32,796 bases of DNA from Methanobacteriota archaeon (GTDB lineage Archaea > Thermoplasmatota > Thermoplasmata > SG8-5). The notes below the pieces were generated by a model. It saw only the letters and a program-made list of their open reading frames with translations. It ran no database searches and had not been told where the DNA came from. The translations under genes were made by a program, and so were the position numbers. This document shows, one piece after another, positions 24,946 to 32,796 of the stretch. Location: assembly GCA_030670795.1 (NCBI GenBank), contig DAOVAY010000005.1, positions 1 to 32,796 on the forward strand, read 5' to 3'. Positions within the stretch are counted from its first letter, which is position 1; each line of letters opens with the position of its first letter.

Positions 24946-25863
24946 CTACACTAAAAACAATATTGCTACACCGACGACCGCTATTATGGCTCCGGCGATT
25001 CCACGCCAGCTGGTTCTCTGTTTGTATAGTACCCATATCACCGGAATAATGAAAACGGGCATGAGCGACATCAGTGTTTGTGCGACACCTGCAGCAATAT
25101 AGGTGACGGCAACCATTGATAAGGTTACGCCGATGAAGGGACCGATAAGTGCTCCACCAGCCGTGCACTTCATTCCATGCCTGTCCTTTAGGGCTTTGCG
25201 CAATTCAGGCAATTTACCGACAACGAGGACACACATCCAGATGAAGATGGCCCCCATAATCATGCGTATCAGTGTGGTTGACAGAGGGTTTAAGAGCTCA
25301 TCTGGGTATAGCCACATTCCGGTTTTTGCCATTGCATAACCGATACCCTGACCTGCAGCACCAATTAATCCAAGTACCGTCCCCCAGATTTTCATCTTCT
25401 TGGATATTGGGCTCTCATCGGATTTCTCTTCTCTCTCTAGTATCACAATTATTACCCCGGAGAGTGTGACTGCTATTCCGATAATGACCAACAAAGAAAG
25501 ACTCTCTCCCATTAGGAAAAAAGCTCCGAAGGCTGCGAAGATCGGTGATAAAGCCATCAAAAGAACCGAACGTCTTGGTCCGATTATTATAAAAGCAGTA
25601 AACAAGGCGAAATCCCCGATTCCGAGGCCTATGATGCCACTCATCCCGACCCAGAACCATTGTCCGTCACTAGCTACCGGAATGAAAGCCCCTAACAAAA
25701 TGAAATGCGTCAGAACGAGTAAGCCCACAGCCATGATAATTCGATACGCATTGACACTGATAGATCCAATTCTCTTGCCGGCAGCAGTGAAGAGGATGGA
25801 ATTGAAAGTCCATAACAAAGCCGTGATAATGGCCGCAGATTCTCCAATAATGGTGGGATCCAA
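24946..25863 (-). CDS. EamA/DMT-family membrane transporter
   Basis: A 305-residue inner-membrane protein with about ten hydrophobic helices in two EamA-like halves: the first half starts GESAAIITALLWTFNSILF and the second starts near IWGTVLGLIGAAGQGIGYAM. The connecting segment (EREEKSDESPISKKMK) is polar and cytoplasmic, as usual for drug/metabolite transporter superfamily members. Substrate cannot be told. The start is TTG 25863: GGTGAAA lies four to five bases upstream and there is no nearby in-frame ATG. It diverges from the small Cys/His protein gene over 124 bp. A TATA-like TATATTTAAAC (minus, about 25916-25926) probably serves it. Confidence 0.85.
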   Translation of the reverse strand: MDPTIIGESAAIITALLWTFNSILFTAAGKRIGSISVNAYRIIMAVGLLVLTHFILLGAFIPVASDGQWFWVGMSGIIGLGIGDFALFTAFIIIGPRRSVLLMALSPIFAAFGAFFLMGESLSLLVIIGIAVTLSGVIIVILEREEKSDESPISKKMKIWGTVLGLIGAAGQGIGYAMAKTGMWLYPDELLNPLSTTLIRMIMGAIFIWMCVLVVGKLPELRKALKDRHGMKCTAGGALIGPFIGVTLSMVAVTYIAAGVAQTLMSLMPVFIIPVIWVLYKQRTSWRGIAGAIIAVVGVAILFLV

Positions 25864-25987
25864 TATTTCACCGTTTTAATCCTGGTTATACGATTAGAGG
25901 GATAGTTGAAGGTTGTTTAAATATACATTCCCACTGAATCTGCCGTTACACTTTAATATTCCTGAGACTTCTGGATAATCTGAGAAT

Positions 25988-26203
25988 ATGAGGCGCAGTA
26001 AAAGACAGACCAGTTTTGAAACCTGTGATGTGTCCGGCTGTGAAAGCGAATCACAACGCTCCTTATCGAGGAAAAAGGTGGAATCTGGTTCAGAACTGAA
26101 ACTAGAGGGGAATAACAAACGTGTAGGACTCTGCAAAGAGCACTATCGAAAATACAAAAAAGAAACAAAAGAGGATAGGAAGTTAGATTCCTTGGGGTGG
26201 TGA
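25988..26203 (+). CDS. Small Cys/His protein, possible zinc finger
   Basis: A 71-residue basic protein. Cys and His are spaced as C-x4-C near residues 13-18 (CDVSGC) and C-x2-H near 50-53 (LCKEHYRKYKK), which would make one zinc site of treble-clef type. The R-S-L-S-R-K-K-V segment between resembles small archaeal proteins of unknown function. It has a TATA-like CTTTAATATT about 31 nt upstream. Its stop lies within the ribosome binding site of the KaiC-like gene that follows, so the two are probably co-expressed. Could be a DNA- or RNA-binding accessory. Confidence 0.65.
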   Translation: MRRSKRQTSFETCDVSGCESESQRSLSRKKVESGSELKLEGNNKRVGLCKEHYRKYKKETKEDRKLDSLGW

Positions 26204-26213
26204 GGCCTTGGCC

Positions 26214-27119
26214 ATGGATAAGATCAAAAGTGGTGTTTATGGTCTAAACACACTCTTGGATGGCGGTATAAACGAGAATACGATAACCGTGGTCATAGGT
26301 TCGTCAGGTGCTGGAAAGACTACGTTTGCAACATATTTTCTGAAAAGAGGTTTGGAACTGGGAGAGGACGCGATATTTATCACGTTGGACGAGGAACCAA
26401 AGCAGATAGTCAAGGGAGTAATCGAGATGGGGTGGGTGGAAGTCGAGGATTACCTTGACGAAGGCAAAATGGTGTTTGTGGACGCGGGTGGGAAGCAGTT
26501 CTCGGATTTTATTAAGACTGAACTCGCGGGCTTTGTGGAAGATTGGAAAGGATACAATGCCAGGATAGTCATCGACCCTTTGACGCCGGTAATGTGGTCT
26601 GTGCAACACCAATACGAACAGAGGGATTTAGTTTCATTTTTGCTCCGGGAAACCAGAAAAATAGGGACAGTGGTATGCACCTTGGAAGAACACGGTGTAT
26701 TGGGAGATTTATCCGGTCCTGAGCTTGTCATTCCCATGTACCTGGCAGACAATGTCGTGCATTTGCGGTATAAAAGCCATGAAAGTCCCGAGCGCAGAGA
26801 TCTGAAAGTAATAAAATGCAGAAGCAGCAGGCACAGCCAATTCTGGCATCCGTATCGCATTGTCAGAGGGAGCGGCATCATTGTACAGGAATCCGCTTTG
26901 GCAGCAGAGACGCCGAAGAAGATCGTAGATATGCGAGTGCTCCTGGACGAAGCACTGGATAAAATTTCGAAAGAGAAAAAAGCAAGCCTTACACCAAGAG
27001 TCAAACGAAGCATAGACAGGACAATACATTCGCTTTCCAAAGAAGATATCAGCACTTTGGATGCGGACTACATCCTTTCACAAATACTCGGAGAGTATGA
27101 CCTTCTTGATGAAAATTAA
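26214..27119 (+). CDS. KaiC-like ATPase with C-terminal extension
   Basis: A 301-residue KaiC/RadA-superfamily protein. The entry is KSGVYGLNTLLDGGINENT, Walker A is GSSGAGKTTFA (about residues 29-39), Walker B is ARIVIDPLTPV near 120, and the TLEEHGVLG segment holds the sensor strand. Residues after about 230 form a Lys-rich helical tail not seen in the minimal family. ATG 26214 is preferred over TTG 26208 because GGTGAGG (26199-26205) is correctly spaced. The next gene, a winged-helix regulator, begins two bases after its stop. The arrangement KaiC-like plus DNA-binding protein suggests a signalling pair in which the ATPase controls the regulator; this is inference. Confidence 0.85.
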   Translation: MDKIKSGVYGLNTLLDGGINENTITVVIGSSGAGKTTFATYFLKRGLELGEDAIFITLDEEPKQIVKGVIEMGWVEVEDYLDEGKMVFVDAGGKQFSDFIKTELAGFVEDWKGYNARIVIDPLTPVMWSVQHQYEQRDLVSFLLRETRKIGTVVCTLEEHGVLGDLSGPELVIPMYLADNVVHLRYKSHESPERRDLKVIKCRSSRHSQFWHPYRIVRGSGIIVQESALAAETPKKIVDMRVLLDEALDKISKEKKASLTPRVKRSIDRTIHSLSKEDISTLDADYILSQILGEYDLLDEN

Positions 27120-27121
27120 AG

Positions 27122-27847
27122 GTGGAGAATTCTTTGGTCAAAATAGGAGATGCACTCAAAAGGGCTGTTGAGGAGGAGCTGCCGACTCCTGAGGAGCCGG
27201 AAAAGAAAGCCAGGATCTCTAGTCTATTGATGAACGCAAATCGGAGGAACATATTCAAGTTTCTTTGCCAACGTCCTTGTTCCAGCGCGGGTGATTTGAC
27301 CGCAGGACTATCAATATCCAGAGCGACGGCCTATTGGCATCTGAAGATACTCATCGGAGAGGATTACGTGGAGAGCTTCAGCTTCAATAACAAAGAGTTG
27401 TTCTCCCCCAAAGACATGGTCTCACACGGTGATGCGATGCTAATAACAGCCATCCTGAACGATTCTCGATGCAACAGGCTGTTCAAGGCAATCATTGAGA
27501 ATAATGGCGCAAATACCGCAGGATTGCGAGAATCTCTTCAGACTACCCGGTCAATAACAGTGAGCCTTAAGAAACTTGAAGTCGTTGGTTTGATATCCTC
27601 TGTAAAAGACGGCAACCAAGTGCGTTTTTTCCCAACAACCAAGCTTGAAAATACAGTGAAGGCCGAGGGGTCGAGGTTGAAAGCGTTTAGAAGGACATTA
27701 ATAAAAAGAATGGAAAACGAACATCTCAGGCCCATAATAGAGGAAATCAAGGGAAGTGGCCTCGTCATTCTCCTCCACATCTTCGACCAGCCCGAGGAGA
27801 TACTCGTACCATATAAGCCGCTCGAGGCATTATTTGCAACCGGGTAA
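27122..27847 (+). CDS. Transcriptional regulator with two winged-helix domains
   Basis: A 241-residue protein. Residues about 36-90 form an ArsR/MarR-like winged helix (NRRNIFKFLCQRPCSSAGDL, SRATAYWHLKIL), and residues about 105-165 form a second (DSRCNRLFKAIIENNG, TTRSITVSLKKLEVVG, then a wing with QVRFFPTTKL). The C-terminal 60 residues are helical. Two tandem winged helices of this type are frequent in archaeal regulators. The start is uncertain: GTG 27122 (used here) lies inside GGTGGAG, while TTG 27134 has that site ideally spaced and would remove four residues. Probably co-transcribed with the KaiC-like gene upstream. Confidence 0.82.
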   Translation: MENSLVKIGDALKRAVEEELPTPEEPEKKARISSLLMNANRRNIFKFLCQRPCSSAGDLTAGLSISRATAYWHLKILIGEDYVESFSFNNKELFSPKDMVSHGDAMLITAILNDSRCNRLFKAIIENNGANTAGLRESLQTTRSITVSLKKLEVVGLISSVKDGNQVRFFPTTKLENTVKAEGSRLKAFRRTLIKRMENEHLRPIIEEIKGSGLVILLHIFDQPEEILVPYKPLEALFATG

Positions 27848-27983
27848 TTCGACAATTTCTTGTAATATAATATTGAAATTTTGTGCTAGGAATATTACTT
27901 TTATGTATAGAAAGTTCTAATAGATTGTAAGTACTCCCTTATTTTTACCAATATCATCTAATATAGAGAATTGAGTGAAGTTC

Positions 27984-30900
27984 ATGCCACCGCCGAAAAA
28001 ACGTTTCACAGAAGATTTCATCGCCAAATGGAGCAAATCCTCAACAGATGGGGAAGACGAGTCCGCACAGAAACTTCTAGAGAAATTAAAAAATCAATTA
28101 ACTAAGGACCCGAAAAACGCTAAGTTATGGCTCGATTATGGTAAGACCTTATTGTCTCTGGGCCGACCCGAAGAGGCTTTGTCCGTTTTCGAGAGGGCAG
28201 AGTCTTTGGATCCGGCTTTACCGGACTTATCCACGGCAATAGCAAATGCTCATTCGATGCGCAGCAGAAAGAAGGCGATATCTCTTTTAATGAATGTTCC
28301 TGGATTGGGCAAATTAAAAGCCAAGACGCTTTATGAAGCTGGCTTTAGGAGTCTCGAGGATTTAAGAGAAGCTAATGTGGAGGAGCTGGCAGAGGTAGAA
28401 GGTATCGGAATCAAGTCTGCCCAAAAGATAAAGATCATTGTCACTTTGGATGAAATGGATAAAGCAAGTCTTCCGGAATTAGACTCAATTAAGGATGAGG
28501 AAGAAGAGTTTGAATGTCCCGTTTGTGGGACAATCCTTTCCCTCGGGGAAACTGTTTGTTATGAATGTGGCAAGAAATTTATAGAAAAAGCTGCGGTGGA
28601 AGGTGAGGATGAACTACAGAAAGAATTAGCCGAATATGAAGGTAGGGTAAAAAAGAATCCTGAAGATGCAGAAGGTTGGTTCAATCTAGGCTCTGCACAG
28701 GCAAAACTGGGGCAATATGACGAAGCAATCAAGGCACTCAATAAAGTAACCCAACTCAATATAGAATATCCTGATGTATGGAAAACCAAGGCCGAAATAT
28801 TTACTAAGATGGGCGAGCACGAAAAGGCCGCGAATTGTTACAAACGGGAAGTAGAACTCACCCTCCCTAAAGCGGAGGAGGAAGAAGATATAGACCTTCT
28901 TGAAGAGATTGAAACAGTTCTGCAGCCAAGTGAGTTAGAAGTAGAGGAGCCGGAGGAATTCATAGAATCTCTCGAGGATACGGAGGAGGCTAGGGCGGAA
29001 GAAGAAAGAATTGCTAGATGCAATAGGATGCTGGCTGCTGCAAAAATATCTCCGGAAGACAGAGAGCGGCTGAAACAGTTAATACCTACGGGCACAACCG
29101 TTAAGGACTTCACAAGTGAGATTAGAAAAGTTATCGAAGTGGCAAAAAAGAAGGAAGAGGAAAAAAGCATCCGTGAGGGACTTGTCACTGAGTTAACTTC
29201 GATTGACGAGGAGTTAGAACTCGATACTGGGCCATCGTCTCTAAAAAAGCCAGAAGAATTAGAGGAGGAATTACCCACCCTCGAAAAGAAACCGGAACTA
29301 GAGGTGCCGAAAGAGGATGAAGAAGAAAAAATGTTAATTGAAAGCCTCGAACTTCTAGAGGAAGAGTTCGATGATGTTCCTGAAGATCCGCCGGTTGACG
29401 GAACCGAGATGATAATCGAGAGTCTCGAGGACCTTGAAAAAGAGTTTGATGGTGAGGAAGAAAAGGAGGAGTTGGATGAGGATAAGATAGAGGCAATTAC
29501 CAAACCCGCCGAAATGCCAGCAAGAGAAGTGGCGCCGAAGGAAGGCATGACAAACGGATTGGTGAGAGCCCGACCTACCACCCTTCCGGGCAAGACCAAC
29601 GGTTTGACCAACGGCCTTACCAATGGTTTTACGAATGGACTGACAAATGGGTTGACCAATGGCCTAACGAATGGCCTTACCAATGGCTTGACCAACGGTC
29701 TAACAAACGGTCTCACTAACGGCCTCACAAATGGTCTGACCAATGGTCTAACGAATGGCCTAACTAATGGGCTAACCAATGGTTTGACGAACGGCCTGAT
29801 AGCCCAGAGGCGAGTATTGAGAAAAAAGACAAGGCGCAATCGTTGGATACTCTACGGTGCCTTGGTTTTATCCCTCCTACTCTTTGTACCGATGTTTTAC
29901 ACAACCTCACCGCCGATTCAAACGTATCCGATAACCATTGACGGCGATTTCTCTGACTGGACAGATATAACACAGATGAGCACTTCCACGGCTCAAATCA
30001 ATCCCAGCGTGGACATAGTCAGCTGTGCCATGACAGAGAACGGAGAATCTTACCTTTCATTTTTCATAGGCGTAAGGGGTCAGATAATGGCCGGCGAGCC
30101 GGTGACAAACGAGGGTTTGGCTGACATATTTCACATACTCCTGGACTCTGATATGGATACCGGCACCGGTTATTACATGGACGGCATCGGAGCGGACTAC
30201 ATGATTGAAATCGCCGGTTGGAACGGCGCAGTTATATCTACGAGCCAATACTCTTTTTCTCCGACCGCCGACAACGACAATTGGAACGGTTTCATGCACA
30301 TAGGTTCGGGAAACACCCGAGTTAACCAGAACATGCTTGAGACCCAGATATCATGGGCCCAGCTTCAGGCGACTTCACCGATACCCGTCGCGGCACGGGT
30401 GCATGCCCAGTCCTATGATGGTTGGCATGATTTTTCGGATTGTGTGTTAAGCAACCGGTTACCATCTGTGTGTTTGACTCAGAGGAGCCTGGCATCCGAG
30501 ATTCTCTTGGGCAATAACCAGGAGTTGCTTTTGCTCACTTTCACATCAATGATCGGGAATTCTACTATTGATAGAATCATAGTTTCTCTCGAGGGCACAG
30601 CCTCGGTGTCAGACCTGAATGTCCTCCGACTCGTCGAATACGGCTCCGGCACTATGGTGGATGAGAGCGCCCCAGCTCAAACAGTGACTTTCGACGTGGG
30701 AAGCACCATATCGTTGGGCAGTACGGTAACCTATGCAGTCCAGGCAGATTTATCCGCCGGTGCAGCACCGGGAACCACCCTTGGCTGCAGAGTAACATCG
30801 ACGGAGAATGTCCTAATGACGAACGGTACGGTCTGCCTGGAAACCCAAGAGAGCGCCCATGACCTTGGTTACATTGGCACGGTGCCTACGAACATAAGGA

Positions 30901-32796
30901 TAGACGGTGCGTTTTCTGACTGGACATCAAGGGATATCGCCGACCTGGTTGGTGAGAGTTCCATAGGTCACTGTAACAACGTGGACATACGCGATTTTGG
31001 CGCGTATAACGACGGTACACAACTGTATCTTTATGTTTCCACCGCAGGGAAAATCATGGCCGGAACATCTATCCCATGCGCCGGCGAAATCCGAGCGTCA
31101 GGCCCGGTTCAACCTTCGGAACCGGACTCAGACCGTGACGGGATACCGGATGCCAACGAGGAGCCGGGTTATGAACACGACTTCAACAATGATGGAATCA
31201 TTGACGGTCAAAGTCTCGTGGGCGGTCAGCCTGACGTCGACGCGGACGGCATAGCCGATTACCCGTACGGAAACGACGAGTGGCTGATATGGGAAGAAAA
31301 CAGCGTGATACTGGCCGAGGTTTTCATAGGCCTCGTGGAAAAGCCGGTTGTCACGGGGGAGGACGTGGGCAGAATTTTTATTGACGTAGACAACTCCTCG
31401 AGCACGGGTTATGCGGTCGGTAACATCGGTGCGGACAGAATGGTCGAGTTCAGGGGCAAGCACGGAGCAGTCACCGAAACGTCGTTCAACTCTTTCATCG
31501 GCTTATCCCCGGGTGCATGGGACTGGAACAACATTGGCACTCCAAACTACAGGAAAGACAACAACCAGATAGAAGCGAATGTCCAGGTGAGCATAGCGAC
31601 AAATGCAAACCTGTGGTTCGAAATAGAAGCGTGGAATGAGGATGCGGACGATGCCAGTGTTACACAACTTCCCGTGCAACCCCCTATGACGCGTTCTGAC
31701 TCGGGGCAGAACGAGCCACTAGCGGACTTGAAACCCCTTTACGAGGTCACATTCGGTAATGGTTCAGCCGCCAACGACAGATTTGGCTGGAACATTTCCT
31801 GGGCGGGGGATGTGAATAATGACGGAATTGATGATGTAATCGTTGGCGCACCTTACGTTGATTACAACGGTTTAACAGATTGCGGTGCAGTTTACATCCA
31901 TTTCGGTTATCCGGGCTTCAATTCTACTAATGGCAATTATATGAATCCAGAGGATGCGAACGTTACGATTTACGGAGCTGCTGCCAGCGACCATTTTGGC
32001 TGGGACGTGAGCGATGCAGGAGACGTGGACAATGACGGCTATAGCGATGTTATCGTGGGTGCTCCCGAGGGAACCATCATACAAAACTGGTGGAATAATA
32101 ATTGGCTGTATCGTGAAAACTTGACCTTCGATAACAGCGGGCAATCCGAGGTCCTGGTAAATTTCCCGGTTTTGGTCACCCTTAACTCGACGAATTTCGA
32201 TTATTCGAAAGCCAAGGCAGACGGCACGGATTTGAGGTTTATCGATTCGGACGGTTCCACCGAGCTAAAATATCATATAGAGGACTGGAATCCTTCTGGG
32301 GATAGCTTCGTATGGGTAAATGTTACAAACATAGCTTCCGGTGTGTCCACGGATTATATGCACATGTATTACGGTAACCTTGTCGCACCGGACGTTCAGG
32401 ATGTAGCTGGAACCTATAATAAAGAATATATCGGCGTATGGCATTTGAATGAAACAGGAGCGGGAACATGTTTTGATTCCACTCAATACGGAAATGACGG
32501 GACAACTCAAGGAGGCGTCGTACAGGATGCCGCCGGTAAAATAAACGGCGGCGATACCTTCGACGGCTTAAACGATTTCATTGATTGCGGGGTCGGCTCG
32601 AGCATGGACATATCAAACGCGGTCACCCTTGAAGGTTGGGCGAAGAAGGCCACGCCCGTAACGAAGAATATTGCCGAGTTCGAACCCATGCAGAGCATAT
32701 TGATAAGATTCGACGGAACCGATTTCGGCATATCATACGAGGCAATTGCGGAGATGTCGCTGGATGCCCAAGTGGTGAGTATCGTAGCCAGTGCAG
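27984..32796 (+). CDS. Giant multidomain membrane-anchored surface protein, partial (C-terminus beyond window)
   Basis: One stop-free frame from ATG 27984 to the edge, at least 1604 residues. In order: TPR-like helices (about 25-95); helix-hairpin-helix (about 105-150, VPGLGKLKAKTLYEAG and VEGIGIKSAQKIK); zinc ribbon (C178, CPVCG...CYECG); a second TPR region (about 210-290); an acidic part with two ESLE motifs; 17 TNGL repeats (538-605); a basic stretch and one membrane helix (about 622-641). Outside: two DG-FSDWT domains (about 653 and 974), an Asp-rich Ca-binding-like stretch (DSDRDGIPDANE), two FG-GAP repeats (about 1258-1364), DUF2341 (about 1370-1470), a LamG-like segment (about 1483-1555) and an arginine-deiminase-like start (from about 1559). 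Basic residues before the helix put the N-terminus inside. A TATA-like CTAATATAG is 22 nt upstream. Probably a cell-surface sensor or adhesin; function unknown. Confidence 0.78.
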   Translation, partial: MPPPKKRFTEDFIAKWSKSSTDGEDESAQKLLEKLKNQLTKDPKNAKLWLDYGKTLLSLGRPEEALSVFERAESLDPALPDLSTAIANAHSMRSRKKAISLLMNVPGLGKLKAKTLYEAGFRSLEDLREANVEELAEVEGIGIKSAQKIKIIVTLDEMDKASLPELDSIKDEEEEFECPVCGTILSLGETVCYECGKKFIEKAAVEGEDELQKELAEYEGRVKKNPEDAEGWFNLGSAQAKLGQYDEAIKALNKVTQLNIEYPDVWKTKAEIFTKMGEHEKAANCYKREVELTLPKAEEEEDIDLLEEIETVLQPSELEVEEPEEFIESLEDTEEARAEEERIARCNRMLAAAKISPEDRERLKQLIPTGTTVKDFTSEIRKVIEVAKKKEEEKSIREGLVTELTSIDEELELDTGPSSLKKPEELEEELPTLEKKPELEVPKEDEEEKMLIESLELLEEEFDDVPEDPPVDGTEMIIESLEDLEKEFDGEEEKEELDEDKIEAITKPAEMPAREVAPKEGMTNGLVRARPTTLPGKTNGLTNGLTNGFTNGLTNGLTNGLTNGLTNGLTNGLTNGLTNGLTNGLTNGLTNGLTNGLTNGLTNGLIAQRRVLRKKTRRNRWILYGALVLSLLLFVPMFYTTSPPIQTYPITIDGDFSDWTDITQMSTSTAQINPSVDIVSCAMTENGESYLSFFIGVRGQIMAGEPVTNEGLADIFHILLDSDMDTGTGYYMDGIGADYMIEIAGWNGAVISTSQYSFSPTADNDNWNGFMHIGSGNTRVNQNMLETQISWAQLQATSPIPVAARVHAQSYDGWHDFSDCVLSNRLPSVCLTQRSLASEILLGNNQELLLLTFTSMIGNSTIDRIIVSLEGTASVSDLNVLRLVEYGSGTMVDESAPAQTVTFDVGSTISLGSTVTYAVQADLSAGAAPGTTLGCRVTSTENVLMTNGTVCLETQESAHDLGYIGTVPTNIRIDGAFSDWTSRDIADLVGESSIGHCNNVDIRDFGAYNDGTQLYLYVSTAGKIMAGTSIPCAGEIRASGPVQPSEPDSDRDGIPDANEEPGYEHDFNNDGIIDGQSLVGGQPDVDADGIADYPYGNDEWLIWEENSVILAEVFIGLVEKPVVTGEDVGRIFIDVDNSSSTGYAVGNIGADRMVEFRGKHGAVTETSFNSFIGLSPGAWDWNNIGTPNYRKDNNQIEANVQVSIATNANLWFEIEAWNEDADDASVTQLPVQPPMTRSDSGQNEPLADLKPLYEVTFGNGSAANDRFGWNISWAGDVNNDGIDDVIVGAPYVDYNGLTDCGAVYIHFGYPGFNSTNGNYMNPEDANVTIYGAAASDHFGWDVSDAGDVDNDGYSDVIVGAPEGTIIQNWWNNNWLYRENLTFDNSGQSEVLVNFPVLVTLNSTNFDYSKAKADGTDLRFIDSDGSTELKYHIEDWNPSGDSFVWVNVTNIASGVSTDYMHMYYGNLVAPDVQDVAGTYNKEYIGVWHLNETGAGTCFDSTQYGNDGTTQGGVVQDAAGKINGGDTFDGLNDFIDCGVGSSMDISNAVTLEGWAKKATPVTKNIAEFEPMQSILIRFDGTDFGISYEAIAEMSLDAQVVSIVASA
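29595..29798 (+). repeat. 17 tandem 12-bp units encoding Thr-Asn-Gly-Leu
   Basis: Exactly 17 consecutive units encode TNGL (unit 3 is TNGF). Codon third positions vary freely (ACC/ACG/ACA/ACT; GGT/GGC/GGA/GGG; Leu six-fold), so the peptide is kept while the DNA has drifted. An isolated TNGL lies about 15 codons earlier. It sits just before the basic stretch and the membrane helix. Confidence 0.95.

Noticed and set aside
29595-29798. A CRISPR-like or minisatellite array.
   Set aside because: The unit is 12 bp with no spacers, stays in frame and conserves the peptide while varying at synonymous sites.
28838-29839. A 333-residue minus-strand frame rich in RPLV-type repeats.
   Set aside because: It is the antisense of the acidic region and TNGL array of the plus-strand giant gene; the repeat pattern mirrors codons of the real frame.

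Overview
This window looks like chromosomal DNA from a euryarchaeon, most likely a member or relative of the Thermoplasmatota outside the order Thermoplasmatales. The evidence is archaeal throughout: TATA-like boxes 22-35 nt before starts, several apparently leaderless genes, tRNA genes interrupted by bulge-helix-bulge introns, archaeal type IV pilins, a VAT/Cdc48 ATPase, several KaiC/RecA-like ATPases and an archaeal mevalonate gene set. The lineage assignment is inference. No rRNA, insertion sequence or CRISPR array was seen, and no gene-free stretch exceeds about 190 bases.

Region 1 (1-7.6 kb): a KaiC-like ATPase cut by the left edge diverges from a tRNA-Val(CAC) gene with an intron in its D-loop. 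A plus-strand block follows: mevalonate kinase, a UbiD-family decarboxylase (probable anhydromevalonate phosphate decarboxylase), the large and small subunits of an aconitase-X-type phosphomevalonate dehydratase, Cdc48/VAT and a PRC-barrel protein. The first four encode most of the archaeal (modified) mevalonate route to isopentenyl phosphate, which feeds ether-lipid synthesis.

Region 2 (7.6-14.1 kb): three consecutive paralogues share zinc ribbons plus a homologous two-helix membrane module and grow from 148 to about 450 to 1539 residues. The largest is a Pro/Glu-rich protein with about ten zinc ribbons and four copies of a helical module. The middle gene seems to have its start broken by one extra base in a G run.

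Region 3 (14.1-24.5 kb): methylmalonyl-CoA mutase catalytic subunit (minus) diverges from a SAM methyltransferase. Then on the minus strand come two type IV pilin-like genes, a tightly packed trio of KaiC-like genes (one intact, two with lost or altered Walker A), a B12-binding-type radical SAM enzyme and an Lhr-type helicase.

Region 4 (24.5-32.8 kb): a CAT-anticodon tRNA gene split by two introns, one of 140 nt in the T-loop, with a 16-bp copy of its 3' end 95 bp downstream; an EamA-type transporter; a small Cys/His protein, a KaiC-like ATPase and a two-winged-helix regulator in a row; and a giant open frame (at least 1604 residues, running off the right edge) joining cytoplasmic TPR, helix-hairpin-helix and zinc-ribbon modules to a 17-fold Thr-Asn-Gly-Leu repeat, one membrane helix and a large extracellular part with FG-GAP, DUF2341, LamG-like and arginine-deiminase-like segments.

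The main themes are (a) unusual multi-position tRNA introns, (b) very large membrane-linked zinc-ribbon proteins that share a short acidic motif across loci, and (c) at least five KaiC-like ATPases in 33 kb, several with degenerate nucleotide-binding motifs.
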